Of a stretch of DNA of 64,000 nucleotides, positions 8,834-18,198 are shown one piece after another. The translations under genes and the position numbers were made by a program. Source of the DNA: CP2-2F sp034436355 (GTDB lineage Bacteria; Chloroflexota; Anaerolineae; Aggregatilineales; UBA2796). Location of the stretch: contig DAOTVQ010000005.1 of the NCBI GenBank assembly GCA_034436355.1, positions 1 to 64,000 on the forward strand, written 5' to 3'. Every line of letters begins with the position of its first letter. Within the stretch, counting starts at the first letter, position 1. The notes beneath the pieces are model-generated. The model was not told the origin of the DNA and made no database searches. It was given only the letters and a program-made list of their open reading frames with translations.

Positions 8834-10525
8834 TTGGCACAAGGCACACTCTCTAAGCTGCCCAACACAACAACGGTTGCCATCCCCAAACGCCTCACAG
8901 GTCGCCGCCTGCGTGGACGCTTGCTTTTACCGCTGATTGTAGCGGGCTTGGTCATTTTGCCGATTGCGATCCTGCTCTCAGAGGTACTGAGTCCATCTTT
9001 GGAGATGTGGCAGCGCCTGTGGGAGACGATCTTGCCGCGCATGTTGGGCAATACGTTGTTGCTGTTGGGCGGCGTGGGCGCGCTGACGCTGATCATCGGC
9101 ACGGGTATGGCGTGGTTGGTCACCGCCTATAACTTTCCGCTACGGGCATTTTTCGAGCGGGCACTGCTGCTGCCATTAGCGGTGCCTTCTTTCGTGATGG
9201 GCTTCGTTTACATGGCAACCTTCGACTTTGCCGGTCCCGTCCAGACGACCCTGCGTGGCTGGTTCGGGCAGAGCGCACGCTTTCCCGATATTCGCAGCGG
9301 GTGGGGCGCCATTTTGGTGATGAGCCTCGTGCTGTATCCCTATGTGTACCTTTTGGCGCGGGCAGCCTTCCGTGAGCAGGCGGCAGCAACCTACGAGGCA
9401 GCGCGTGTGATGGGCTATAACCGCACCCAAACCTTTTTCCGCCTGATTATCCCGTTGGCGCGCCCTTCTTTGGTAGCAGGCATGGCGCTTGCCATGATGG
9501 AGGCGATGACCGACTTTGCCACCGTGCGCTTCTTCAGCTTTCCCACCATCAGCGAGGGTATTGTGCGGCTGTGGGAAGGGCGCTTGGATCGGGCAGGTGC
9601 CACGGAACTCTCAATTTTGCTGTTGGGCGTGGCGCTCTGCCTGATTGTGCTTGAGCGCACCTTGCGCGGCAGGGCGCGCTATTATCAAAGTGGCGGTGTG
9701 GGCAGGCGACCGCCGCGAATGCTGTTGCGTGGCGCGGCAGCGTGGCTGGCAAGCGGTGCTAACCTGCTGCTGTTGGGTGCGGCGTTCGTCTTGCCGGTTG
9801 GGCAGCTCATCGCTTGGACGCTCAGCTATCTGCAAAACAATTTTGGTGGCTGGCGGAATGTGTTTGGGCAGTATGTGCTGAACACCTTCAGCTTGGCGGC
9901 GTTGGCAGCCGCCATCACGGTGCTGCTGGCGCTGGTGATTGCCAACGGCGTGCGAATGCGCGGCGGACGCGCCTCACGGATCATTGCGCGGCTTGCTACG
10001 CTTGGCTATGCGCTGCCCGGCGCTGTGATTGCCGCCGGTGTGCTGCTGACCCTTGCGCCAGTTGACCGTGCGATCAACAATTTTGCCCAACAGATGAATG
10101 TGACAGCGCCGGGACTGATTTTAACGGGTACAATCGTTGGTTTGATGTACGCCTATACGGTGCGCTTTATGTCGGTTGCCTTTAACAGTGTTGAGGCAAG
10201 CCTTGATAAGGTGAAGCCGAGTATGGAGCAGGCGGCACGCACTATGGGCGCCAGCGCGCTGCGCGTGTTGTGGCGCATTCACTTGCCATTGGTCAGCCAG
10301 GGCATGGTTGCCGCCGCTATTCTGGTCTTTGTGGATGTGATGAAAGAACTGCCAGCCACTATTATGTTGCGTCCGCTCGGCATGGATACTTTGGCGATCT
10401 GGACGTACATGGCAGCAGCGGAATCTTTCTGGGAAGAAGCCAGCTTGCCTGCATTGACCATCCTAGCAGTTGGCTTGATACCGGTTGGTCTCTTGATGCG
10501 AGTCGGTAATCGGGCGGGGCGATGA
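8834..10525 (+). CDS. fbpB: Ferric iron ABC transporter permease (fused two-domain FbpB type)
   Basis: 563 residues. The start is TTG 8834 with AGGA 6 bases upstream; no better ATG/GTG lies near. About 12 membrane helices form two MetI-like permease halves, roughly residues 70-280 and 350-550. Each has an EAA loop that contacts the ATPase: one around Tyr-Glu-Ala-Ala-Arg-Val-Met-Gly, the other around Glu-Gln-Ala-Ala-Arg-Thr-Met-Gly. Fused permeases of this length are standard for FbpB/FutB ferric importers. It is followed 20 bases later by its ATPase gene. It should form the channel that moves iron released by the binding protein across the membrane. Confidence 0.88.
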   Translation: MAQGTLSKLPNTTTVAIPKRLTGRRLRGRLLLPLIVAGLVILPIAILLSEVLSPSLEMWQRLWETILPRMLGNTLLLLGGVGALTLIIGTGMAWLVTAYNFPLRAFFERALLLPLAVPSFVMGFVYMATFDFAGPVQTTLRGWFGQSARFPDIRSGWGAILVMSLVLYPYVYLLARAAFREQAAATYEAARVMGYNRTQTFFRLIIPLARPSLVAGMALAMMEAMTDFATVRFFSFPTISEGIVRLWEGRLDRAGATELSILLLGVALCLIVLERTLRGRARYYQSGGVGRRPPRMLLRGAAAWLASGANLLLLGAAFVLPVGQLIAWTLSYLQNNFGGWRNVFGQYVLNTFSLAALAAAITVLLALVIANGVRMRGGRASRIIARLATLGYALPGAVIAAGVLLTLAPVDRAINNFAQQMNVTAPGLILTGTIVGLMYAYTVRFMSVAFNSVEASLDKVKPSMEQAARTMGASALRVLWRIHLPLVSQGMVAAAILVFVDVMKELPATIMLRPLGMDTLAIWTYMAAAESFWEEASLPALTILAVGLIPVGLLMRVGNRAGR

Positions 10526-10545
10526 GTTGTATGTGAGGATGTGCT

Positions 10546-11586
10546 GTGAATGACCCTTTGATCGAACTGCGCGGCGTGAGCAAGGTATTTGGCACGGCGC
10601 GTGCGGTGGATGATGTTTCGCTGTGCGTAGAGCGCGGCGCGATTCATGTGCTGCTGGGCGCCAGTGGCTGCGGCAAAACGACCACTCTGCGCCTGATCGC
10701 GGGCTTGGAGACGCCCGACAGCGGCGAAATCTGGCTGAATGGCGAATGCGTGGCAGGGCGTGGCAAGTGGCAGCCACCGGAGGTGCGGCGGATCGGCATG
10801 GTCTTTCAGGATTACGCGCTTTTTCCGCACCTCACTGTGCGGCAAAATGTGCTGTTTCCGCTGGCATCATTGAACGGCAAGCTGAGTAACTCAGCGCGAG
10901 AGGCGCGTGTGCGTGAAATGCTCGATCTAGTGGGCTTGGCGCACTGCTTGGATCGCTTTCCGCACCAGCTTAGCGGCGGCGAACAGCAGCGCATTGCTCT
11001 AGCGCGTGCCTTAGCGCCCAAGCCCTCTGTTGTGCTGCTCGATGAGCCGTTCAGCAACCTTGATGCAGCACTACGGCGCACCATGCGCGAGGAAGTGCGC
11101 CAAATTTTGCACGCGGCAAATGCCACCGCCATTTTTGTGACGCACGATCAAGAAGAAGCGCTCAGCCTTGCCGATACGGTCGTCATCATGCATGGTGGCA
11201 AGGTACAGCAGGTCGGTGCGCCACAAGAGGTCTATCTGCGCCCGATCAGCCGTGAGGTTGCTGCCTTCTTGGGTGAAGCAAACTTTGTGCATGGCACGGC
11301 TGAAGGCGAAGTGGTGCAGTGTGCTTTGGGCAAACTGCCATTGGCGGCGCCAATGCATGGAAAAGTGGCGATCATGATCCGCCCGGAGGCACTCCGCCTA
11401 ACAGCAAGCCCTGAAGGCAGCGCCGAAGTGGTTGCCATTCGCTTCTTTGGGCATGACCAACTGCTGCGCTTGCGCTTTGCAGATGCCACAGAGCTAGACG
11501 TGCGGACGTGGGGCAGTGCCGAGTTAGCGCTGGGTGAGCATGTGGCGGTCAGTGTGCGCGGCAGCGTGATGGCATACACAAATTGA
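10546..11586 (+). CDS. fbpC: Ferric iron ABC transporter ATP-binding protein
   Basis: 346 residues from GTG 10546, with GAGGA 6 bases upstream. The Walker A is Gly-Ala-Ser-Gly-Cys-Gly-Lys-Thr-Thr (about 38-46), the Q-loop is Val-Phe-Gln-Asp-Tyr-Ala, the signature is Leu-Ser-Gly-Gly-Glu-Gln-Gln (about 143), the Walker B is Val-Val-Leu-Leu-Asp-Glu-Pro (about 162), and the switch His is in Val-Thr-His-Asp. A TOBE-type domain occupies the last 100 residues, as in FbpC/PotA/MalK subunits. It powers the importer encoded just upstream. Transcription probably ends at the large hairpin at 11593-11626. Confidence 0.9.
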   Translation: MNDPLIELRGVSKVFGTARAVDDVSLCVERGAIHVLLGASGCGKTTTLRLIAGLETPDSGEIWLNGECVAGRGKWQPPEVRRIGMVFQDYALFPHLTVRQNVLFPLASLNGKLSNSAREARVREMLDLVGLAHCLDRFPHQLSGGEQQRIALARALAPKPSVVLLDEPFSNLDAALRRTMREEVRQILHAANATAIFVTHDQEEALSLADTVVIMHGGKVQQVGAPQEVYLRPISREVAAFLGEANFVHGTAEGEVVQCALGKLPLAAPMHGKVAIMIRPEALRLTASPEGSAEVVAIRFFGHDQLLRLRFADATELDVRTWGSAELALGEHVAVSVRGSVMAYTN

Positions 11587-11592
11587 TTTGAT

Positions 11593-11626
11593 TGGTGTGG
11601 GATCAGAGTCGCCTGATCCCACACCA
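11593..11626. terminator. Bidirectional terminator between convergent genes
   Basis: A perfect 13-bp stem (11593-11605 with 11614-11626) and an 8-base loop lie between the stops of the convergent fbpC (+) and ygeY-like (-) genes. No long T-run follows on either strand. Confidence 0.6.
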
Positions 11627-11639
11627 TGGTTGCCGTGAC

Positions 11640-12851
11640 CTACACCTTCAGCGCAGCAGGCAGCAGCGCATAGAAAGCGGTAGCGTCTACCACGTCATCA
11701 AGGCGCACCTGATCGTGTGTGGTGTGCGCGTGAACCTCATCGCCCGGTCCAAAGCCAATGCTTGGAATGCCCGCTTTGCCCATCCAGTAAATGCCGTTAG
11801 TGCTGAAGTTCCACTTGCCGCTTGGTGGCGCGCTGCCATTCAGTGCGGCGAGCGTGCTTTGCCCTGCCTGCACTAAGGGATGTTCCTCGTCTAGCGCCCA
11901 CGACGGGAAAATTTTATCCACAGGGAACACAAAGCCCGTGTAGCTCGGATCAGCATAGTGAAGCAGTTCCAACGTCACATCAGGGCGATCACCGACCACG
12001 GCGCGCACTTGTGCCAGCACAGACTCCGGCGTTTCGCCAAAGGTCATGCGCCGATCAATGTAGATGATCGCTTCATCTGGCACAGCGTTGATCGAAGCAG
12101 TGCTGACTTTCATATCGCTGACGGTGATCTTGCCATGCCCTAAAAACGGATCATCACCCAGTTCTGGCTCCATTTGGCTGATGCGCTCGATGATCGGCAG
12201 CAGCTTGTAGATGGCATTCTCGCCCAAGTGATTGCTGGCGGCGTGTGCGCTGCGCCCTTTGGCAACTACGCGCATTTCGACGCGCCCTTTATGCCCACGG
12301 TAAACCTGCATCCGCGTTGGCTCGCCAATCACCACAAAATCAGGGCGAATGCCTTCCACCTCGACCAGTGCGTGCGGCGCGATGCCGTCACACCATTCTT
12401 CCATGTTGCCAAAGTAGTAGGCGCTGTAGCCTTCCAGCAAGCCTAGATCGTGTGCCAGTGCCAGCCCGTAGATCATGCCCGGCGTGCTGCCTTTTTCATC
12501 ACAGGCGCCGCGTGCATAAAAGATGCCATCTTCAATTTTGCCCATGAAGGGATCCCATTCCCATGAGGCAGGATCACCTACGCCGACCGTATCAATGTGG
12601 CTGTCGTAAAGCAGCTTGCGTGCGCCGTTCCCAATGCGCCCGACGATGTTGCCCATGCGGTCAAAAAAGACTTCCTCAAAACCGAGTGCCAGCATTTCGG
12701 CGGCAGCGCGCTCACCAACCGCCTTGATTTGGCTGTCGTAGCTGGGAATAGCGCACAACTCGCGCAGGAATTGAATAATTGCCTCACGTTGGGCTGCCAC
12801 GCGCTGCTTGATTTCAGGCACTAGATCGGTGAGGGTTTGTGTGGTGGACAT
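11640..12851 (-). CDS. ygeY: M20 family metallohydrolase, YgeY-like
   Basis: 403 residues. ATG 12851 is preferred over the in-frame ATG at 12878 because AAGGGA lies just upstream. Zn-binding motifs of M20 dipeptidase/deacylases are visible: Tyr-Asp-Ser-His-Ile-Asp-Thr, then Gly-Ala-Cys-Asp-Glu-Lys-Gly, a Glu-Glu pair (Met-Glu-Glu-Trp-Cys-Asp-Gly), and a late His in Val-His-Ala-His. The stretches Tyr-Arg-Gly-His-Lys-Gly-Arg, Asp-Arg-Arg-Met-Thr-Phe-Gly-Glu-Thr and Phe-Ser-Thr-Asn-Gly match the YgeY family, often found with purine/selenium metabolism genes. No such neighbours are present here, so the substrate is unknown; it should cleave an amide bond in the cytoplasm. Confidence 0.82.
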   Translation of the reverse strand: MSTTQTLTDLVPEIKQRVAAQREAIIQFLRELCAIPSYDSQIKAVGERAAAEMLALGFEEVFFDRMGNIVGRIGNGARKLLYDSHIDTVGVGDPASWEWDPFMGKIEDGIFYARGACDEKGSTPGMIYGLALAHDLGLLEGYSAYYFGNMEEWCDGIAPHALVEVEGIRPDFVVIGEPTRMQVYRGHKGRVEMRVVAKGRSAHAASNHLGENAIYKLLPIIERISQMEPELGDDPFLGHGKITVSDMKVSTASINAVPDEAIIYIDRRMTFGETPESVLAQVRAVVGDRPDVTLELLHYADPSYTGFVFPVDKIFPSWALDEEHPLVQAGQSTLAALNGSAPPSGKWNFSTNGIYWMGKAGIPSIGFGPGDEVHAHTTHDQVRLDDVVDATAFYALLPAALKV

Positions 12852-12878
12852 GGATTGTATTCCCTTGCGTTGAACCAT

Positions 12879-13354
12879 CTTAAACCATGCTGTTGAGCGT
12901 AGCGCAGCCCTGTGCTATTTGGCAAGGGGTGGTGGGCTTGCGCGTCAGGTAACCTGCGCGATTGGACAAGCCACTGCCGAACTTGCCAACAATAGCGTTT
13001 CTACACACACCCAGCGCCCTAACGAGGATTTTATTGATAGATGTGGTTCTACCGTAAAGGATTGTCGCTTGTATAGATTTCATTTGATCAGGTAGCCACA
13101 AGACGCCCAAGTATAGGTTTCCGCAAAAGCGTGCTTCGTGCGGCGGGATACATCGTTCGTGCGGAGCGTGGGCGCTTACGGGTTGCTTTAATTCGGGCAA
13201 AAGCAAGGAGACCGATAGCGTGTTGTTCATCTTCATCGTGGGTGCGGGAAACGAATGCGTCGTAGGGATTTGGGCATCCTACGACGAGTCAGAAGTGGGC
13301 GCCCTTGGCAAATTTGGGCTACAAAAGAGGGCTAATTTGTAATATCGGTAAAGG
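12879..13354. other. Intergenic region, no recognisable gene
   Basis: About 475 bases between ygeY and tRNA-Pro. A 118-codon open frame on the minus strand (13236-12880) looks non-coding: no ribosome site, odd composition, no recognisable domain. The region holds an imperfect dyad at 12941-12960 (CAGGT-A-ACCTG flanked by CGCG), about 90 bases upstream of ygeY, and a strong hairpin at 13258-13286. Confidence 0.5.
13258..13286. repeat. Hairpin between ygeY and tRNA-Pro
   Basis: CGTCGTAGG (13258-13266) pairs with CCTACGACG (13278-13286). With one bulged G the stem extends by AT/AT to 11 bp and leaves the loop TTGGGC. It lies about 70 bases downstream of the tRNA and could end or process its transcript, but there is no T-tract. 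Confidence 0.45.
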
Positions 13355-13427
13355 TCGGGGTACCCCGACTCGAACGGGGGACCTCTTGCACCCCATGCAA
13401 GCGCGCTACCAACTGCGCCATACCCCG
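13355..13427 (-). tRNA. tRNA-Pro (anticodon GGG)
   Basis: Read on the minus strand: acceptor CGGGGTA pairs with TACCCCG, the D-stem is GCGC/GCGC, and the anticodon stem CTTGC/GCAAG holds the 7-base loop ATGGGGT, which gives anticodon GGG. The T-arm is CCCCG-TTCGAGT-CGGGG and the discriminator base is A. The first C-G pair and the GGG anticodon are typical of proline tRNA. The 3' CCA is not fully encoded (CC then T), so it must be added or repaired after transcription. Confidence 0.95.
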
Positions 13428-13444
13428 AAGTGAAGATATGGTAC

Positions 13445-13472
13445 ATTCTAGCAAGCATTGCTAAAAAAGCAA
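13445..13472 (-). promoter_or_regulatory. Promoter of tRNA-Pro
   Basis: On the minus strand TTGCTT (13472-13467), a 16-base spacer, then TAGAAT (13450-13445). The -10 lies 17 bases before the mature tRNA 5' end. Confidence 0.55.
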
Positions 13473-13558
13473 GATGCAATCGCCATTGAGGACGGTTGGA
13501 CTTGCCCAACCCTGCAAATATAGCCGCTATCATCCACGGTCTTCAGCACGCCACCGCA

Positions 13559-13588
13559 TTGATAAATTCTTTGCATCTGCGCTATAAT
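13559..13588 (+). promoter_or_regulatory. Promoter of the STAS/partner-switching operon
   Basis: TTGATA (13559-13564), 18-base spacer, TATAAT (13583-13588). A near-consensus housekeeping promoter with a leader of about 30 bases before ATG 13626. Confidence 0.65.
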
Positions 13589-13625
13589 GCCTCTTGATAA
13601 TTCCTTAACCATTGGAGCGAAGTTC

Positions 13626-13958
13626 ATGCACATTAGTGTTTCTGAGATGCGCCGCGTCACGCTTGTTGAGGTTTCGGGGCGTGTGGATAGCCCTAACGCT
13701 ACCAAATTAGGCGAATCGCTGAATGAGCAAATTGATGCCGGGCATACCCAATTGGTGATTGACCTGAGCAACGTTGAATACATCAGCAGTGCCGGACTGC
13801 GCGAGATCGTCTCCGCAGCTAAGAAGGTACGCGCCGGCGGCGGCGATCTAAGAATTGCCAGCCCCTCACAGCGCGTGCAAGATGTTTTCCAGTTGGCGGG
13901 CTTATTGGAGCTATTTCAGATCTTCCCGACTCAAGTTGAGGCAGTCGGCAGCTTTTAA
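13626..13958 (+). CDS. STAS-domain anti-sigma factor antagonist (RsbV/SpoIIAA-like)
   Basis: 110 residues from ATG 13626, with GGAG 8 bases upstream; the longer frame from 13587 overlaps the -10 box. It is a single STAS domain: a beta-rich start, Val-Ile-Asp-Leu-Ser in the middle, then Tyr-Ile-Ser-Ser-Ala-Gly-Leu-Arg, where the first Ser is the usual phosphorylation site. In partner-switching systems such a protein binds an anti-sigma kinase when dephosphorylated. The next genes encode the matching kinase (13976) and phosphatase (14777), 17 bases and 10 kb-scale operon context respectively supporting one module. What is finally controlled is not shown, because no sigma factor is nearby. Confidence 0.9.
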   Translation: MHISVSEMRRVTLVEVSGRVDSPNATKLGESLNEQIDAGHTQLVIDLSNVEYISSAGLREIVSAAKKVRAGGGDLRIASPSQRVQDVFQLAGLLELFQIFPTQVEAVGSF

Positions 13959-13975
13959 GGCGCGGAGTTGCCATC

Positions 13976-14767
13976 ATGCCGCAAGAACGGCGCTTTATTT
14001 TGCTCGGTGAACTGGCGCGTGTGCCAGAGGCTTGCCAATTTGTGCGCGAGACAGCGCGCCAAGCCGGGCTGAACGATAAACAAGCGGATAATTGTGAACT
14101 TGCCACTGAAGAATGGTGCACCAACATCATTGAGCATGGCTATGGCAGGCAAGGGCAGCAGGGCAGAATTGAGATCATCTGCCAAGCCTTGCCCGGTGTC
14201 TTTCGCATCACCCTGCATGATGATAGCCCACCGTTCGATCCAACCACGCTACCCACGCCTGATCGCAGCGTCCCCTTGAAAGATCGCCAGCCCGGTGGGT
14301 TAGGCTGGTTTTTTATTCAAGAGCTGATGGATACCGTGCAATATGAATACCGTGACGGACGCAACACGCTCATCATGACTCAGCACAACCCGAACGTGGG
14401 CGACTCTCACAGTGCAGAGCAGCCTGATCCCTTCCCAACGCGCACGCTGGCAAATGGTGTGCGCGTTATCACGCCCAGCGGACGGATTGATAGCGCCAGC
14501 GGCAGGCAGTTTGAAGCCGCCCTGCTGGCGCAGCTGGAAGCAGGCTTCACGCGCCTTGTGATAGAGATGCAGACCGTGAATTACATCTCTAGCACAGGCT
14601 TAAAAGTGTTGCTGACTGTCATGCGGCGCGCCCAAGAACGCGGCGGCAACATCGCGCTTTCGGCGCTAACGCGGCGCGTGCGCGAAGTGTTTGAGATGTC
14701 CGGCTTTGATACGGTTTTCACCCTTGCCAACGCCACAGATGAAGCGGCTCGTTCGCTAGAGGGATAA
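13976..14767 (+). CDS. Fusion of RsbW-like anti-sigma kinase and STAS antagonist domain
   Basis: 263 residues. Residues 1-140 are a HATPase of the RsbW/SpoIIAB type: N-box Glu-Leu-Ala-Thr-Glu-Glu-Trp-Cys-Thr-Asn, G1-like Asp-Asp-Ser-Pro-Pro-Phe-Asp-Pro and G2 Gly-Gly-Leu-Gly-Trp. After a Pro/His-rich linker (about 140-152), residues 153-260 form a second STAS domain with Tyr-Ile-Ser-Ser-Thr-Gly-Leu-Lys. Kinase and substrate-type domain in one chain could allow intramolecular phosphorylation or self-sequestration. It starts 17 bases after the STAS gene and ends 9 bases before the phosphatase gene. The domain calls are secure; the switch logic is inferred. Confidence 0.88.
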   Translation: MPQERRFILLGELARVPEACQFVRETARQAGLNDKQADNCELATEEWCTNIIEHGYGRQGQQGRIEIICQALPGVFRITLHDDSPPFDPTTLPTPDRSVPLKDRQPGGLGWFFIQELMDTVQYEYRDGRNTLIMTQHNPNVGDSHSAEQPDPFPTRTLANGVRVITPSGRIDSASGRQFEAALLAQLEAGFTRLVIEMQTVNYISSTGLKVLLTVMRRAQERGGNIALSALTRRVREVFEMSGFDTVFTLANATDEAARSLEG

Positions 14768-14776
14768 GGAGCGTGT

Positions 14777-17700
14777 GTGGATACACCGCTGCTGGTGATT
14801 CTGGTTAGCCTGCTCAGCGCGGGCTTATTGGCGGCAGGCTTGGTGGCAGGCTATGCACGCGGCTTTCGGCGCGGTCGTAGCGCTATGCCTGAACACCTTG
14901 CCGATCTGGACATCCTAGCGAACGTTGGGCGCGCCATTCTCGGCGCGCAGCTTAAGCTGGATGCGCTGTGCGAGATTGTCTACCAACAGGCAAACAAGAT
15001 CGTCGATACCAGCGATTTTCAGATCGGCTTGTTTGATGGCGATGATTATCTGATCAAGGTCTGGGTGCGGCACGGCGAACGGTTACCTGAAATCCGTTTC
15101 GCTGGGCAGGCAAACAGCGGCTTGATCGGGCATGTGCGGCGCACCGCACAAGGCATTCGTGTGGGTGATTTTCAGCGCGAGTGGGACACGCTGCCAGCGC
15201 GCCCTGCCTACGAGTCAGTCAATCCGCCGCGTTCGGCGCTCTTTGTGCCGATGATCGCCGGCGGCGAGAGCATCGGCGTGATCGCTGTGCAAAGTGATGA
15301 AGCCGACCGCTACACGGCTGAATCGCTGCGCTTGCTGACCTTATTGGCAAATCAGGCAGCCGGTGCCATTCACAACGCGCAGTTGTATGCCCAAGCACGC
15401 GACCGTGCCAACCAACTGCGCGTGATCAGCGAACTGAGTCGGCGCATCACCACCACACAATCGCTTGCCAACCTGTTCCGCCAGATCGTGACTCTGGTGC
15501 ATGAGCAGTTTGGCTACTACGCCGTGAACATTTTCACCTATGACGAACGCACCAACGAAGTGCGCCTACGTGCCAGCAGCCATGAAGAATTTGATCGGCG
15601 CAGCCTGCACCTGAAGAACGGTGAAGGCTTGGTAGGTTGGGCAGCCTTGAACGCGCAGACCGTCAACGTCTCGGATGTCTCCGCGGACAGGCGTTACTTG
15701 CCCGTCACCGTGCTAGAACAGACGCGCAGTGAATTTTGCGCGCCGCTAGTGGTGGATCGGCGCGTGCTGGGCGTGCTGGATGTGCAGAGCAATCAGCCGA
15801 ATGCTTTCAAGACCGAAGATGTGTTCATGCTGGAGTCTTTGGCAGGGCAGTTAGCACTTGCCGTGCAAGAGGCACAGACCTACGATGCCGAACGGCGTCA
15901 GGCAGAGCGCATTAACGCTATGGCAGAAGCCTCGCGCGCTGTCGTCTCCATCCTCGACATTAACGATCTGCTGGATGAGGTGGTTGATCTCGTCGCCGAT
16001 TATTTCGGCTATGACCGTGTGCATCTGTTCTTGCGCGTGGGCGATAAAGTTGTCTTTCGCAGCGGCAGTGGGGTGCATAGTGCGCGTTGGTCAATCGAAC
16101 AGCTTGCTTACAACATCCACGACAACGGCTTCATCCCGTGGGTAGCGCGCACCGGGCAGGCATTGGTCAGCGGTGATGTCCAGTCCGACCAGCGCTATGT
16201 GGTTGGCATGGGCTTGGAAGACAGCCGTAGCGAGATGACCGTACCGATCACCATCGGTAACCATGTGCTGGGCGTCTTTGATATTCAATCGCCACACGCT
16301 GACGATTTTACGCCTGAAGATGTGACATTAGTGCAGGCATTGGCGGATACGGTTGCTATCGGAATGCGGAATGCCAGCCTCTTCGCCGTCGAGACGCGCC
16401 GCCGCGTGCTTGCCGAGACTCTGCGCGATGTGAGCGAGGCACTTGTCTCGTCGCGGGATGTGAAGAGCGTCCTAGACGAGCTTTTGAACAGCTTGCGTCA
16501 GGTGGTTGACCATGAGGCAGCACTGATTGCCCTGCTGCGCCCTGAGGAACATGACTACATCGTGCGTGCCGCACGCGGTGAACTGAACGAGCAGGTTGTG
16601 TTGGAACAGACCTTCCCTGCTGATGATCAGGCGACAGAGCGCCTTTGGGCATTGTTGCGCTTGATGCAAACGCCCGATGAGGCACTTGCCGAGACTGTAG
16701 GTGACCGCCTGTTTGCGCCGATGCAGGTTGGCGGGCGCGAGATCGGCTTGTTGGCATTAGAGCGCGTTGCCGCTGATCAGTTTGATGACGAAGACATCAA
16801 GATCATTGACGCCTTTGCCAATCAGGCAGCCCTTGCTATTGAAGTAGCGCAGCTTTTTGCCGCCAAAGAGGAAGAAGCCTGGGTGACTTCCGCGCTGCTT
16901 TCAGTGGCAGAGGCGATGAGCAGCACCCTTGAACTCTCACAGATGCTGGAGACGTTGGTCAGCCTAACCTTGATGTTGGTGGATGTGCGGCGCTGCGGCA
17001 TTTTGGCATGGGATGCTGAGCTAAAAACGTTGAGCAATGGCACAGCACGTGGGCTAGAGCCAAGCGCAATCGCTGCCTTTCGCACACTGACCATCAGCGA
17101 TCATCCGCTGCTAGAGGTGCTGTGTGATTGTGTTGAGCCGATCATGGTTGGCAGCGGCACAGAGCATCCACTGCCGGAAGATTTGGTGCGTTTGTTCGGT
17201 ATGTCCACGCTGTGGGCAATGCCCTTGGTTGCCAGAGGTGTGCTGGTCGGTGCGATGTTTGTTGATCCGCCAAGCAAAAGCGGCGATGCTAACCGCCGCC
17301 TAAACATCCTGAACGGCATTGCCCATCAGGCGGCTTTGGCGCTGCAAACAGCACGCCTGCAAGCTGAATCTAACGAGCGGCAGCGCCTAGAGCGCGAGCT
17401 AGATGTGGCACAGCGCATTCAGCGTAGTTTCTTGCCGCAGCAGCTTCCACACTTGCCCGGCTGGCAAATTGCGACGTTCTACCGTGCAGCGCGCCAGATC
17501 GGTGGTGATTTTTACGATTTTATCCCGCTGAAAAACGGCAAGTGGGGCATCGTGATTGCCGATGTTGCCGATAAGGGCGTGCCGGCGGCGCTCTTTATGG
17601 CGCTCTGCCGCACCAACATTCGGGCAGCTGCCTTCAGCCGTGATGACCCTGCCGAAACGCTGGTGCGCGTGAACGAACTGCTGCTTTCGGATAGCCGTTC

Positions 17701-18187
17701 CGATATGTTTGTGACGGTTTGGTATGGTGTTTGGGATGCTGTGCATGGCGAAATTACTTATGCCAACTGTGGGCATAATCCGCCGCTGCTGATGGCTGCC
17801 GATGGTTCCTCTACAGAGCTTGCTTCCAAAGGCATTGCGCTAGGTGTGGTGGATAAAATCAAGCTGGAGAAGAAAAGCTGCGCTATTGCGCCGGGTGACG
17901 TATTGGTTGCCTATACTGATGGCATTACCGATGCCCTTCGCAGCGATGGCACCGAATTTGGGCTGATCGGTTTGCACAGCACACTCACCCATCACCGCCA
18001 ACGGACTGCCACTGAAATCGAGCAAGGCATTGTGAGCGCGCTGGATAACTTCACGGGCAGCGAGCCACAGTTTGATGACCTAACCCTGATTGTGATCAAG
18101 CGCGCTGCACAGGGCGAGCTGGCACGCGCCACTGCCGAACTGCAAATGGTGCGCCCTGAACGCAAATTCCCTGAGGTGGGTGAATAG
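14777..18187 (+). CDS. Membrane-anchored multi-GAF sensor with SpoIIE-type PP2C phosphatase
   Basis: 1136 residues from GTG 14777 (AAGGAG 5 bases upstream). One membrane helix lies at about 5-27. Four or five GAF-like domains follow (roughly 45-200, 215-375, 385-545, 555-690, 705-855), each ending in a helix with Asn-Gln-Ala-Ala or similar. A coiled segment with Ala-Gln-Arg-Ile-Gln-Arg-Ser-Phe-Leu-Pro (about 878) leads into a SpoIIE/RsbU phosphatase: Gly-Gly-Asp-Phe-Tyr-Asp near 908, Asp-Val-Ala-Asp-Lys-Gly near 930 and Thr-Asp-Gly-Ile-Thr-Asp-Ala near 1050, carrying the metal-binding Asp residues. It should dephosphorylate the STAS proteins encoded upstream in response to small-molecule or redox signals. 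Ligands are unknown. Confidence 0.9.
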   Translation: MDTPLLVILVSLLSAGLLAAGLVAGYARGFRRGRSAMPEHLADLDILANVGRAILGAQLKLDALCEIVYQQANKIVDTSDFQIGLFDGDDYLIKVWVRHGERLPEIRFAGQANSGLIGHVRRTAQGIRVGDFQREWDTLPARPAYESVNPPRSALFVPMIAGGESIGVIAVQSDEADRYTAESLRLLTLLANQAAGAIHNAQLYAQARDRANQLRVISELSRRITTTQSLANLFRQIVTLVHEQFGYYAVNIFTYDERTNEVRLRASSHEEFDRRSLHLKNGEGLVGWAALNAQTVNVSDVSADRRYLPVTVLEQTRSEFCAPLVVDRRVLGVLDVQSNQPNAFKTEDVFMLESLAGQLALAVQEAQTYDAERRQAERINAMAEASRAVVSILDINDLLDEVVDLVADYFGYDRVHLFLRVGDKVVFRSGSGVHSARWSIEQLAYNIHDNGFIPWVARTGQALVSGDVQSDQRYVVGMGLEDSRSEMTVPITIGNHVLGVFDIQSPHADDFTPEDVTLVQALADTVAIGMRNASLFAVETRRRVLAETLRDVSEALVSSRDVKSVLDELLNSLRQVVDHEAALIALLRPEEHDYIVRAARGELNEQVVLEQTFPADDQATERLWALLRLMQTPDEALAETVGDRLFAPMQVGGREIGLLALERVAADQFDDEDIKIIDAFANQAALAIEVAQLFAAKEEEAWVTSALLSVAEAMSSTLELSQMLETLVSLTLMLVDVRRCGILAWDAELKTLSNGTARGLEPSAIAAFRTLTISDHPLLEVLCDCVEPIMVGSGTEHPLPEDLVRLFGMSTLWAMPLVARGVLVGAMFVDPPSKSGDANRRLNILNGIAHQAALALQTARLQAESNERQRLERELDVAQRIQRSFLPQQLPHLPGWQIATFYRAARQIGGDFYDFIPLKNGKWGIVIADVADKGVPAALFMALCRTNIRAAAFSRDDPAETLVRVNELLLSDSRSDMFVTVWYGVWDAVHGEITYANCGHNPPLLMAADGSSTELASKGIALGVVDKIKLEKKSCAIAPGDVLVAYTDGITDALRSDGTEFGLIGLHSTLTHHRQRTATEIEQGIVSALDNFTGSEPQFDDLTLIVIKRAAQGELARATAELQMVRPERKFPEVGE

Positions 18188-18198
18188 GTGAACATACG

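Noticed and set aside
12880..13236. 118-codon open frame on the minus strand upstream of ygeY
   Set aside because: No ribosome site, unusual composition, no domain pattern; the frame is uninterrupted by chance in a short region.
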